From assembly GCA_035544635.1 (NCBI GenBank), contig DATKDQ010000135.1, forward strand, positions 1 through 9,911: a DNA stretch of 9,911 nucleotides, in the 5' to 3' direction. The stretch's first letter is position 1. Every line of letters begins with the position of its first letter. The position numbers were made by a program, and so were the translations under genes. This document shows, in pieces, positions 1 through 7,505 of this stretch. The notes beneath the pieces were generated by a model. It worked only from the letters and a program-made list of their open reading frames with translations. It was not told the origin of the DNA and did no database searches. The stretch is from DATAFT01 sp035544635 (lineage in GTDB: Bacteria > Acidobacteriota > Thermoanaerobaculia > Multivoradales > Multivoraceae).

Positions 1-2
1 TG

Positions 3-137
3 GTGGGATCGAGGGACCGCATCAAGGACCGCCTCCAGGCCTGGATCGAGGCCGGCAAGAAGGGCCACGTCGGCTCGATGCTCCTCGGCTGCCGCCAGCC
101 CGAGGCGCTCGAGGTCATCGCCGAGCAGGTGCTGTAG
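3..137 (+). CDS. LLM-class (luciferase-like) oxidoreductase, C-terminal fragment
   Basis: The last 44 codons of a gene that begins before the window, ending in TAG at 135-137. The visible tail begins VGSRDRIKDRLQAWIEAG, continues with a GHVGSMLL segment, and ends near QPEALEVIAEQVL. In luciferase-like monooxygenase family proteins the C-terminus has the same pattern: a G-(S/T)-P/R-D-x-(I/V)-x-x-(R/K)-(L/I) helix, a strand, then a short helix ending in a leucine-rich tail. These are flavin-binding TIM-barrel proteins that use F420 or FMN. The neighbouring F420 genes make F420 the likelier cofactor, but the cofactor-binding part is outside the window, so this is inference. It is convergent with the FO synthase gene, 115 bp away. 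I saw only about a tenth of the protein, so the family call is moderate and the substrate is unknown. Confidence 0.6.
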   Translation: MGSRDRIKDRLQAWIEAGKKGHVGSMLLGCRQPEALEVIAEQVL

Positions 138-197
138 GAAGGGTGACGTGAAGAGGGTCGTAGCCGTACGGTGACGGCGTCAACTTCCATCGGAACA

Positions 198-221
198 CCT
201 CCTGGACGATCGTGGTGGAGG
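198..221. other. 24-bp interrupted palindrome between convergent genes
   Basis: CCTCC at 198-202 and GGAGG at 217-221 flank the perfect 8-bp palindrome ACGATCGT at 206-213. All lie on one dyad axis, with three mismatched pairs between them (203-205 against 214-216). It sits in the 115-bp gap between the oxidoreductase stop (137) and the FO synthase stop (253). It has no T-tract on either side, so a classical intrinsic terminator is not supported. A weak bidirectional terminator hairpin or a protein-binding site are both possible. A second weak stem, GCCGT/ACGGC at 163-167 and 174-178, lies just upstream. Confidence 0.3.
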
Positions 222-252
222 GTCAACCGCCGCGGACGGAGACCAGACCCCT

Positions 253-2772
253 CTAGGCGAGGCCTGGACGAACCAGCTCGAGCGGCTCCGCGCGCTCGTA
301 CTTGTGCGCCGGCGTGTTGACCACCGCCGAGAGCGGGCTCGCTCCGAAGGAGGCGGCGACGCGCTCCTGCGGCACCGGCCCGTAGGTCGTCGACCGCTGG
401 CGCGGGACGCGGCCGCATTGACGAATGAGCGCCTCCATCTCCCCCGGCGGCAGCTCCTGGCCCCACTCGGCGCCGGCGGCGCGCGTGATCGACTCGTTCA
501 TCAAGGTGCCGCCGAGGTCGTTGACCCCGGCGTCGAGGCAGGCCGCCACCCCGGCCGGACCCATCTTCACCCACGACGCCTGGATGCTCTCGAACCACGG
601 GTGGAGCGCCAGGCGCGCCACCGCGTGCATCAGCACCGCCTCGCGGAAGGTCGGACCCCTGCGCGCGCGGCCCTTGAGATAGATCGGCGCCTCCATGTGC
701 ACGAACGGCAGCGGCACGAATTCGGTGAAGCCGCCGGTGCGCCGCTGCAGCTCGCGCAGGCGCAGGAGATGCCGCGCCCAGTTGCGCGGCCCCTCGATCG
801 AGCCGTACATGATGGTCGCCGTGGTGCGGAACCCGACGCCGTGCGCGGTCTCCATCACCTCCAGCCACTGCGCCGTCGAGATCTTGTCGGGGCAGAGCGT
901 GGCACGGATCTCGTCGTCGAGGATCTCGGCGGCGGTGCCGGGCAGCGTGCCGAGCCCGGCGTCCTTGAGGCGGCGCAGAAACGCCTCGAGCGAGACGCCG
1001 AGCGTGGCTGCGCCCTGCCACACCTCGAGCGGCGAGAAGGCGTGGACGTGGATCTCCGGAGCCGCTTCCTTCGCGGCGCGGCACAGGTCGATGTAGGTCT
1101 GCCCGGTGTAGTCGGGGTGGATCCCGCCCTGCATGCAGACCTCGGTCGCTCCGCGCTCCCAGGCCTCGGCCACTCGACGCTCGACCTCCTCGAGGCCGAG
1201 GTCGTAGGGCTTGCCGCGAAGGTTCTCGGCCAGCTTCCCCTTGGAGAACGCGCAGAACTGGCAGCGGAAGTAGCAGACGTTGGTGTAGTTGAGGTTGCGG
1301 TTGACGACGTAGGTCACCACGTCTCCGCACACCTCTCGCCGCAGCGCGTCAGCCGCCCGCACCACCTCCTCGAAGTCGGCGCCGCGGGCGCGGAAGAGCG
1401 ACGCCACCTCGTCCTCCCCGAGGTCGCCGCCGCGGCGCGCGCGGTCGAGGATCACGCCGAGCGCGCTCGCCGGCGGCGGCATGTTCCTACCCGCCGCCAC
1501 CGCCGCCGCCACCCGCGCGACGTCCACGGCCGGAGGCTCGCCGACGGCGCCCGGCGACCAGGCCTCGACCCGCGCCAGCCCGTCGGCGTCCATCATCTGC
1601 AGCACGCGCGGCCGGATCGCCTCGTCGAGCCACTCTCCGCCCGCGAGCGCGTAGCCGGGATACACGGTGAGCCGCTCCTGGAGGAGCTTTCCCGCGCGCC
1701 CCGTCTCTTCGGCCAGCCGCTCGAGGTGGGGCCACGGCGCCTCCGGGTTCACGAAGTCCGGCGTGACCGGCGAGACCCCGCCCCAGTCGTTGATCCCGGC
1801 CTCGACGAGACGCTCGAGCGCGCCCGGCGACAGGTTCGGCGGCGCCTGCACGCTCATGCGCGGTCCCATGACGATGCGGGCGATCGCGATCGTCCACAGC
1901 AGATCCGAGAGCTCAGGCTCGGGGTGCTCCGCCATCCGCGTCCCGGGCTTGGCGCGGAAGTTCTGGACGATGATCTCCTGGACGTGACCGTGGCGCTCGT
2001 GGAGCTCGCGGATCGCGAGCAGCGACTCGACGCGCTCGCGGCGCGTCTCGCCGATGCCGATCAGGATCCCGGTGGTGAAGGGGACCCGGGCCTCGCCCGC
2101 GAGCCGGAGGGTCTCGAGCCGGCGCGCCGGCACCTTGTCGGGCGAGCCGTAGTGGGCGCCGCCCTTCTCACCGAGGCGCGGCGACGCGCTCTCGAGCATG
2201 ATCCCCCTCGAGGCCGACACCGGCCGCAGCGCCGCGAAGTTCTCGGCGTCCATCAAGCCCGGATTGAGATGCGGCAGGAGCCCGGTCTCGCGGAAGACCA
2301 GCTCGGCCGCCTCGCCGAGGTAGGAGAGCGTGGTCTCGTGGCCCAGCTCCGCGAGCCCCTCGCGCGCCGCCCGGTAGCGCCGCTCGGGCTGGTCGCCGAG
2401 CGTGAACAGCGCCTCCTTGCAGCCCGCGCTCGCCGCGGCGCGCGCCTGCTCGAGCACCTGATCGCGCGACATGTAGGCCGCTTCGCCGCGGCGCGGCGGG
2501 CGCGCGAACACGCAGTAGTGGCAGATGTCGCGGCACAGATGCGTGAGCGGCAGAAAGACCTTCTTGGAGAAGGTGACGACCGGGCCGAAGCCCTGGTCGC
2601 GGAGCGCCGCCGCCGCCTCGAGCAGGGGCTCGAGATCGGTGGCGCCGGCGAGCGCCAGAGCGTCGGCGCGCGACGGGGCCGAGCCCTTGGCCCATCCCGC
2701 CATCGCTCGCTCGACCAGCGACGCGCGACCCGCCGCCGGCGCGAAGCTCGCGCCCTCTCGCCGCTCCTTCAC
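253..2772 (-). CDS. fbiC: Bifunctional FO synthase (fused CofG-CofH)
   Basis: Makes FO (7,8-didemethyl-8-hydroxy-5-deazariboflavin), the chromophore of F420, in the cytoplasm. It uses L-tyrosine and 5-amino-6-ribitylaminouracil and two radical-SAM reactions. The 839-residue product matches the usual fused length (about 850). The N-terminal CofG half carries the radical-SAM cluster motif C80-x3-C84-x2-C87, within LCRDICHYCVFARPP. The C-terminal CofH half carries C500-x3-C504-x2-C507, within NYTNVCYFRCQFCAFSKGK. A proline/alanine-rich linker lies around residues 405-437. Further CofH signatures include HAFSPLE (577-583), GTLPGTAAEILDDEIR (608-623) and NDLGGTLMNE (751-760). The start is GTG at 2772, five bases after GGAGGAG. 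It overlaps the cofC stop in GTGA, so the two are probably translated together. Both cluster motifs are intact and I see no frameshift. FbiA/CofD and FbiB/CofE are not in the window. Very sure of the family. Confidence 0.97.
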   Translation of the reverse strand: MKERREGASFAPAAGRASLVERAMAGWAKGSAPSRADALALAGATDLEPLLEAAAALRDQGFGPVVTFSKKVFLPLTHLCRDICHYCVFARPPRRGEAAYMSRDQVLEQARAAASAGCKEALFTLGDQPERRYRAAREGLAELGHETTLSYLGEAAELVFRETGLLPHLNPGLMDAENFAALRPVSASRGIMLESASPRLGEKGGAHYGSPDKVPARRLETLRLAGEARVPFTTGILIGIGETRRERVESLLAIRELHERHGHVQEIIVQNFRAKPGTRMAEHPEPELSDLLWTIAIARIVMGPRMSVQAPPNLSPGALERLVEAGINDWGGVSPVTPDFVNPEAPWPHLERLAEETGRAGKLLQERLTVYPGYALAGGEWLDEAIRPRVLQMMDADGLARVEAWSPGAVGEPPAVDVARVAAAVAAGRNMPPPASALGVILDRARRGGDLGEDEVASLFRARGADFEEVVRAADALRREVCGDVVTYVVNRNLNYTNVCYFRCQFCAFSKGKLAENLRGKPYDLGLEEVERRVAEAWERGATEVCMQGGIHPDYTGQTYIDLCRAAKEAAPEIHVHAFSPLEVWQGAATLGVSLEAFLRRLKDAGLGTLPGTAAEILDDEIRATLCPDKISTAQWLEVMETAHGVGFRTTATIMYGSIEGPRNWARHLLRLRELQRRTGGFTEFVPLPFVHMEAPIYLKGRARRGPTFREAVLMHAVARLALHPWFESIQASWVKMGPAGVAACLDAGVNDLGGTLMNESITRAAGAEWGQELPPGEMEALIRQCGRVPRQRSTTYGPVPQERVAASFGASPLSAVVNTPAHKYERAEPLELVRPGLA

Positions 2773-2784
2773 AGCCGCTCCTCC
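2769..2784 (-). promoter_or_regulatory. fbiC ribosome binding site and cofC/fbiC GTGA overlap
   Basis: Reading the minus strand, GGAGGAG (2784 to 2778) is followed by the five-base spacer CGGCT and then GTGA (2772 to 2769). GTG starts fbiC, and TGA, shifted by one base, ends cofC. The strong Shine-Dalgarno lies inside the last codons of cofC. It fixes the non-ATG start of fbiC and predicts translational coupling of the two enzymes. Confidence 0.85.
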
Positions 2785-3476
2785 GAGGAGGTGGCAAGCT
2801 CGTTGCGACGCGCGGGAGCGACCACGCGCCCGAACCGGCGCAGGAGATCCGAGGTCTCCGGCCCGGGCGACTGCAGGGCGATCTCGTCGAGGTCGTGCTC
2901 GACGTCGACGTCGTAGCGCAGCCCCCGGGCGTCGAAGACCCTCGGCTCGACGCCCGCCTCGCGCGCCGCCGCGAGATGGCGCTCGAAGCTGTCCTCACCG
3001 AACAGGAACGGGCAGAGGTCGGGAGGCGACGCCGCCAGCGCGTTGGTGCCCACGCCGCGGCGATCGGACACCAGCGTCACCGCCGGGCTGGGGCCGTGCT
3101 CGCGGGCCAGCGTCGAGATGTCGTCGGGCCGCACCGCGGGCACGTCGGCCGGCACCACCAGGAGACCGGGCGCGCCGGCCGCCACCAGGTGCGCCGCCGC
3201 CTGCCGCAGGGCGGCATTGAGATCGCCGGCACCGCGCTCGGCGAGCACCTGGGCGCCGCACTCCTTCGCCAGGGCGCCCACCTCGCCGTCGCGCGTGATC
3301 ACCAGCACGTCCGCGAGGCCGCTGGCGGCGCGCAGCGCGACCAGCACGTCTCGCAGCATGGCGCGCACCAGCCGTTCGCGCTCGTCGGAGAAGAGAGCGG
3401 CACTGAGGCGCTGCTTCGACCGCCCGATCTCCTTGACCGGCACGACGGCCCACAGCGAAGCGTAGCGTTCTGACAC
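2769..3476 (-). CDS. cofC: 2-phospho-L-lactate/phosphoenolpyruvate guanylyltransferase (CofC/FbiD)
   Basis: Transfers GMP from GTP to a three-carbon phospho-acid, making the side-chain donor that CofD/FbiA attaches to FO. Known family members use 2-phospholactate, PEP or 3-phosphoglycerate, and the sequence alone does not show which applies here. The 235 residues form a nucleotidyltransferase (GT-A-like) fold. The N-terminal nucleotide-binding segment is VPVKEIGRSKQRL (12-24). The metal-binding strand end is PADVP (109-113). DRRGVGTNAL (138-147) and FGEDSFERH (159-167) match the family's acceptor-site motifs, and YDVDVEHDL (188-196) lies near the end. The start is GTG at 3476, with only a weak GGGGA three to four bases upstream. 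It lies 64 bp downstream of the kinase and overlaps fbiC by 4 nt. About 30 polar residues after the core (206-235) form an uncharacterised tail, part of which contains the fbiC ribosome binding site. Confidence 0.93.
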   Translation of the reverse strand: MSERYASLWAVVPVKEIGRSKQRLSAALFSDERERLVRAMLRDVLVALRAASGLADVLVITRDGEVGALAKECGAQVLAERGAGDLNAALRQAAAHLVAAGAPGLLVVPADVPAVRPDDISTLAREHGPSPAVTLVSDRRGVGTNALAASPPDLCPFLFGEDSFERHLAAAREAGVEPRVFDARGLRYDVDVEHDLDEIALQSPGPETSDLLRRFGRVVAPARRNELATSSEERL

Positions 3477-3540
3477 TGGTTCCCCGCGGCGGCGCGACGA
3501 AAGAACTGTCGAGGAAACCCTACCACGCCGGCGGCGCCGA

Positions 3541-6345
3541 TCAGCGGCGCGCGGGGGCCAGACGTCGCAGCTCGCCGAGCCAGTTTTCGACCAGAACGAT
3601 CTGGCGAGAGGCCTCTTCCTCCTGCTGGACGTTGGCCTTGATCATCAGGAAACGCCGGCCGTCGGGCGAGACGTCGTAGGTGCGGCCGGTTCGCGGGTTG
3701 GCGTAGCCTCTCTCGATCAACGCCACGGGCCGGCCGAAGGCCGGCGAGTCCCCACGAAGTTGCACCGAGGCGGCGATCAGGTGCCCGGCCGGGTCCAGGT
3801 AGAAGATCTCCCTGCCGTCGCGCGACCAGAGCGGTCGCGTGCCGCCGCCGGTCGAGACCTGCCAGCGGCCGCTGTCGAGCGCGGGGAACGGACGTACGAA
3901 GATCTCGGACGCTCCCGATTCGTCCGACTCGTAGGACATCCAGCGCCCGTCGGGCGAGAGCTCGGCGTTCGCCAGGTTGAAGTCCGCCTCGAGCAGCGTC
4001 GTCGGCTCCGTGGCGCCGGAGATGTCGACCAGTAGGATGTCGAACGGACCGGTGGGGCCGGGGCCCGTGACCGCCACCAGGCCCGCTCCGTCCGGGGTGA
4101 CCGAGGCCGGCGCCTCGAGGCCGGGCGCCTCGGTGTGCCGGGTGAGCCCGCCGGTGCCGTCGGCTAGGCGGCTGAAGATGTCCCAGCCGGTCTCCTTCTG
4201 CGCCGACCCGAAGAAGACCGTCCGTCCGTCCGGGCTCCACACCGGTCCGGCGTCGGTCTCGGGAGAGAACGTGAGCCGGGTCAAGGTCTCGCGCTCGAGG
4301 TCCCAGATCCAGATGTCCTCGTCCTGGGCGCGCACGTCGAGCGCGATCCGGGTCCCGTCCGGCGACAGACGGGGGTAGACGTAGGAGCGCGGCGGCGCGC
4401 CGATCGCCTCCTCGCGCCCCTCGCGATCGACCCAGACCAGGACGTTCTCGAGCCCCTGCGCCGTTCCCGTCATGTAGGTCAGCGTGCCGTTCGCCGACAC
4501 CGAGTACTTCGCGGCCCCCATGCCCGTGATCGCCACACCCTCGACCACCGGGACCGCCTCGCCCGTGGCCTCGAGTCGGCGAAGATCGAAGGGGACCGCC
4601 CGCAGCGTCGCGCCCACCGAGTACACCACGTGGCCGGAGGGCACGTATCGGGGCTGACTGCCACCGGACACGACGATCCCGCGCTCGCCGGTCTCGAGCG
4701 AGACGACGCTGATCACGGCGTCATCGGCGTCGGGTCCGGTGAACGCGGCGAAGAGGACCGTCTTGCCATCGGGCAGCACGTCGGGGAAGCGGTGCGAGGA
4801 CTCGCCCTCTGCGAGCTGCGTGACCTCCCGCGGCTCGCCGCCAGCGGCCGCGACGCGCTGGAGCCCCGCTGTCTCCCGTCCGAAGACGATGGTGTCGTCG
4901 GGCCCCCAGCTCGCTCCGGCGGGAAACTGATCGATCTTGGCGAGCGTCACGCTGGGGCCGCCGAGGACCGACACCTTGCGCAGGCTCCTCCCCGAATCAT
5001 GGAAGTAACCGATCCACTTGCCGTCCGGCGAGAAGAAAGGCGACAGCACGCCCGGGGCCATCCCAGCCAGAGGCGCACCCTCGAGCTGGTCGATGCGACG
5101 GACCTGCGCCGTCGTCGACGGGTAGAGGCCGGTGAGGTACACCACCGTGCTCCCGTCTGGGCTGATCGCCAGGCCGGGACCGGGCGAGCGCCCGGCTGGC
5201 TCGTTCGGCGGCGCGTTGAGGACGAACCGGGCGAGCGGCGCCGGCTCTGGGGCGGAGCGCAGCAGCAGCGGGACCAGCCAGCCGGCCACCGCTCCGAGCG
5301 CGATCCCCACACCCGCCGCGACCCCCATCCACAGCCGCGGCGCTCGGGCGGCGGCGGCGGCGGCGTGGTCACCGGCCGGTGTCGCCAGGGCCTCCTCGAG
5401 CTCGAGCCGGGCGTCCGCGACGTCGCGCAGCCGCCGATCCCGATCCTTCTCGAGGCAGCGCCGCAGCAGGCGCCGCAACTGCGGCGGCGTCGACGGCGGC
5501 AGGGCGTCGAGGTCGGGCTGGTCCTTGAGCACGGAGGCGAGAACAAAGGAGTGGTTCGCACCGTCGAACACGCGCTTGCCGGTGAGCGCCTCGAGCAGAC
5601 AGACGCCGAAGGCCCAGATGTCGGCGCGGTGGTCGGCCGCCTCGCCCTGCGCCTGCTCCGGTGACATGTAGGCCGCCGTCCCCAGGATCTCTCCCCGCAT
5701 GGTGGCGGCCATCGTGAGCGTGGGCGAATGCGAGACGCTGGTGGACATCGCCTCGCCGTCGGGCGCGAGCGCCTTCGCCAACCCGAAGTCGAGGATCTTG
5801 ACCGCCGCCGGCTTGACCTGGCTCGAACCGCCGACGACGGGGCCGACCTTGATGTTGGCGGGCTTGAGGTCGCGGTGAACGATCCCCTTGGCGTGCGCGG
5901 CCTCGAGCCCCTGGGCGATCTGGATGAAGAGCGGCAGCGCCTGTGCCGGAGGGATGGGACCGCGCGCGATCCGATCCTCGAGCGTCTCGCCCTCGACCAG
6001 CTCCATGGTCAGGAAGTGGGTGGCCTCGGCCCGCTCCGACTCCGAGGAGATCGGCTGCGTGCCGTCCGGTGCCTCCCCCGCGACCTGGGCCCGAAGCAGG
6101 GCGGCGCTCGAGAAGCCGTAGACGGTGGCGACGTTGGTGTGGTTGAGCGAGGCCAGGACGCGCGCCTCACGCTCGAAGCGCGCCAGCCGCTCCGGGTCGG
6201 AGGCCACGGCTTCGGGCAGGGTCTTGAGGGCGACCTCGCGGCCGAGCGTCGAGTCGCGCGCGCGATAGACCACACCCATGCCACCCGCGCCCAGGGTGGA
6301 GAGGATCTCGTAGGTGCCGACGCGATCGCCCGGTTGAAACGACAT
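3541..6345 (-). CDS. Membrane-anchored Ser/Thr protein kinase with PD40 (TolB/WD40-like) propeller
   Basis: Predicted transmembrane Hanks-type kinase of 934 residues. The cytoplasmic kinase domain spans about 10-315. It has the glycine loop GAGGMG (19-24), catalytic lysine K41 in VALK, the likely helix-C glutamate E60, HRDLKPAN (157-164), DFG (186-188), a Ser/Thr-rich activation loop (about 200-222) and GTAAYMSPEQ (222-231). All catalytic residues are present, so it should be active. A hydrophobic segment at about 338-362 is followed by an extracytoplasmic region with many propeller repeats. SPDG motifs are near 395, 439, 661, 704, 797 and 893, with degenerate copies between them. This architecture is common in Acidobacteriota. 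An acidic insert of roughly 28 residues (about 81-109) sits before the hinge strand FLTMELVEGE. Start is ATG at 6345 with no Shine-Dalgarno. TAGAAT lies 11 bases upstream, so the mRNA may be nearly leaderless. Ligand and substrates are unknown. A link to F420 is not shown beyond gene order. Confidence 0.93.
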   Translation of the reverse strand: MSFQPGDRVGTYEILSTLGAGGMGVVYRARDSTLGREVALKTLPEAVASDPERLARFEREARVLASLNHTNVATVYGFSSAALLRAQVAGEAPDGTQPISSESERAEATHFLTMELVEGETLEDRIARGPIPPAQALPLFIQIAQGLEAAHAKGIVHRDLKPANIKVGPVVGGSSQVKPAAVKILDFGLAKALAPDGEAMSTSVSHSPTLTMAATMRGEILGTAAYMSPEQAQGEAADHRADIWAFGVCLLEALTGKRVFDGANHSFVLASVLKDQPDLDALPPSTPPQLRRLLRRCLEKDRDRRLRDVADARLELEEALATPAGDHAAAAAARAPRLWMGVAAGVGIALGAVAGWLVPLLLRSAPEPAPLARFVLNAPPNEPAGRSPGPGLAISPDGSTVVYLTGLYPSTTAQVRRIDQLEGAPLAGMAPGVLSPFFSPDGKWIGYFHDSGRSLRKVSVLGGPSVTLAKIDQFPAGASWGPDDTIVFGRETAGLQRVAAAGGEPREVTQLAEGESSHRFPDVLPDGKTVLFAAFTGPDADDAVISVVSLETGERGIVVSGGSQPRYVPSGHVVYSVGATLRAVPFDLRRLEATGEAVPVVEGVAITGMGAAKYSVSANGTLTYMTGTAQGLENVLVWVDREGREEAIGAPPRSYVYPRLSPDGTRIALDVRAQDEDIWIWDLERETLTRLTFSPETDAGPVWSPDGRTVFFGSAQKETGWDIFSRLADGTGGLTRHTEAPGLEAPASVTPDGAGLVAVTGPGPTGPFDILLVDISGATEPTTLLEADFNLANAELSPDGRWMSYESDESGASEIFVRPFPALDSGRWQVSTGGGTRPLWSRDGREIFYLDPAGHLIAASVQLRGDSPAFGRPVALIERGYANPRTGRTYDVSPDGRRFLMIKANVQQEEEASRQIVLVENWLGELRRLAPARR

Positions 6346-6356
6346 GAGCGGGCGCG

Positions 6357-6362
6357 ATTCTA
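6357..6362 (-). promoter_or_regulatory. Candidate -10 element just before the kinase gene
   Basis: TAGAAT on the minus strand (five of six matches to TATAAT) lies in the 21-bp gap after the methyltransferase stop. It ends 11 bases before the kinase ATG. No Shine-Dalgarno is present in the gap, and no -35 resembling TTGACA is found 16-18 bp upstream. If used, the transcript would start only a few bases before the ATG. The element could also be chance sequence at the end of an operon junction. Confidence 0.3.
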
Positions 6363-6366
6363 CGCT

Positions 6367-7464
6367 CTAGGCCCGCACTTCGTAGTAGAGGTTCGCCGGG
6401 TCCTCGAAGTCGTGCTGGCGGAACCGGGTGAAGCCCGCCTCCGCCGTCATCGCGCGCATCCGCTCGGGGTTGAGCCCGAGCGTGCCCAGGCCCATCCCGC
6501 CGGGCTCCGAGAGCGCGGACGACATGCAGGAGGAGACCGAGAAGCCGTACATCATCGCCAGCATCGGGTTGCGGAAGTTCTTCTCGAACACCGGGTGGGA
6601 CTTGATGTCCTTGATCAACCAGGTGCCGTCGTCCTTGATGGCGGCGCGGATGGCGCGCATCACGCGGTCGGGGCGCGTCATGTCGTGGAGGCAGTCGAAG
6701 GTCAGGACGAAGTCGTAGACCGGCTCGGGCGGCACCTCCTCGCCGCGACGCTCGAAGAGCTCGACGTTGGCGGCGCCGCGACGCGCCGCCGTCTCGCGGG
6801 CGCGCGCGACGGCGTGGCGCGAGAGCTCGTAGCCGTGGAACACGCTCTTCGGGTACGCCGCGGCCATCGCGAAGATGGCAACCCCGGCGCCGCAGCCGAC
6901 GTCGAGGACGCGCGCGCCCGCCTCGAGCTTCGCCACGACGTCATCGAGCGCAGGGAGGATCTTCGGCACCAGCGCGAGGCGCGCCCACGGTCCGAGCATG
7001 CGCTCGGTCCGGTGCGCGGCCGACGGCCCCTGATCGTCGTAGCTCAGCCCGACCCCGGTGCGAAAGGCGTCCGCCAGCCGGTCCACCATCTCGGGCGCGA
7101 AGCCGCCGCCGAAGGCGCCCGCCGCGAAGGCGAGGCTCGAGTCCTCGTCGGCGAGCACCGCCGCACCCACCGCGGTGAGCTCGAACCGGTCGTCGCCCCG
7201 GTACTCGACCAGCCGCGCCGCCGCCTGCCCGCGGAGCCACTCGAGCACCCAGCGCGCGGCGAGGCCGCCGGCGCGCTCGGCCAGCTCCGCCGGCGTCAGC
7301 GGACCGGCACCGTCCAGCGCGCGATAGAGCCCGAGGCGGTCGCCGAGATGGATCATGAGCGAGACCATCTCGCCCTGCTTGTAGCCCCAGACCTGGAACG
7401 CGAACGCGTTGACCTGATCGGGGTCGAGCCGGCCCTGGTGGGCCGGGTGCGGCAGTTCTGCCAT
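6367..7464 (-). CDS. SAM-dependent methyltransferase with N-terminal winged helix (Rv2258c-like)
   Basis: A 365-residue class I methyltransferase, substrate unknown. Residues about 15-105 look like the winged-helix/dimerisation domain seen in Rv2258c-type and O-methyltransferase proteins: a helix around GDRLGLYRAL (41-50), then LTPAELAERAG (56-66) as the helix-turn-helix-like part, and EYRGDDRFELTAVG (87-100) as the wing. The SAM-binding motif I is VLDVGCGAG (186-194). The acidic end of the next strand is near YELS (212-215), and the motif IV region is FDCLHDM (256-262). Start is ATG at 7464, with GGAG at 7474-7471 six bases upstream. The gene is first of four co-directional genes and its stop is 21 bp before the kinase start. 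Whether it methylates a small molecule or acts as a regulator cannot be told. The fold assignment is secure. Confidence 0.9.
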   Translation of the reverse strand: MAELPHPAHQGRLDPDQVNAFAFQVWGYKQGEMVSLMIHLGDRLGLYRALDGAGPLTPAELAERAGGLAARWVLEWLRGQAAARLVEYRGDDRFELTAVGAAVLADEDSSLAFAAGAFGGGFAPEMVDRLADAFRTGVGLSYDDQGPSAAHRTERMLGPWARLALVPKILPALDDVVAKLEAGARVLDVGCGAGVAIFAMAAAYPKSVFHGYELSRHAVARARETAARRGAANVELFERRGEEVPPEPVYDFVLTFDCLHDMTRPDRVMRAIRAAIKDDGTWLIKDIKSHPVFEKNFRNPMLAMMYGFSVSSCMSSALSEPGGMGLGTLGLNPERMRAMTAEAGFTRFRQHDFEDPANLYYEVRA

Positions 7465-7499
7465 GGTGATCTCCAGGCTCGTGGACCGTGAGCACGCGA

Positions 7500-7505
7500 A
7501 TAGTA
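7500..7505 (-). promoter_or_regulatory. Candidate -10 element for the methyltransferase-led gene group
   Basis: TACTAT on the minus strand ends 35 bases before the methyltransferase ATG, in an AT-richer patch of a GC-rich gap. No clear -35 hexamer is visible at 16-18 bp. It is adjacent to one copy of the 13-bp direct repeat described for this gap. Placement and composition support a promoter, but the evidence is only pattern-based. Confidence 0.35.

Noticed and set aside
304..2916. A very long open frame on the plus strand opposite the FO synthase gene
   Set aside because: Its translation is Arg/His/Ala-rich with no recognisable motif. It mirrors fbiC and part of cofC, which have full family motifs on the minus strand. 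Such antisense open frames are expected at this GC content.
3477..3540. Intrinsic terminator between the kinase and cofC
   Set aside because: The GC-rich stretch after the kinase stop gives only a 4-bp stem (CGCC/GGCG) and no T-run follows directly, so termination here is not supported.
5728..7491. Long plus-strand open frame opposite the kinase N-terminus and the methyltransferase
   Set aside because: It crosses two well-supported minus-strand genes and their junction, has low-complexity Arg/Gly/Leu/Asp/Val-rich composition, and shows no domain signature.
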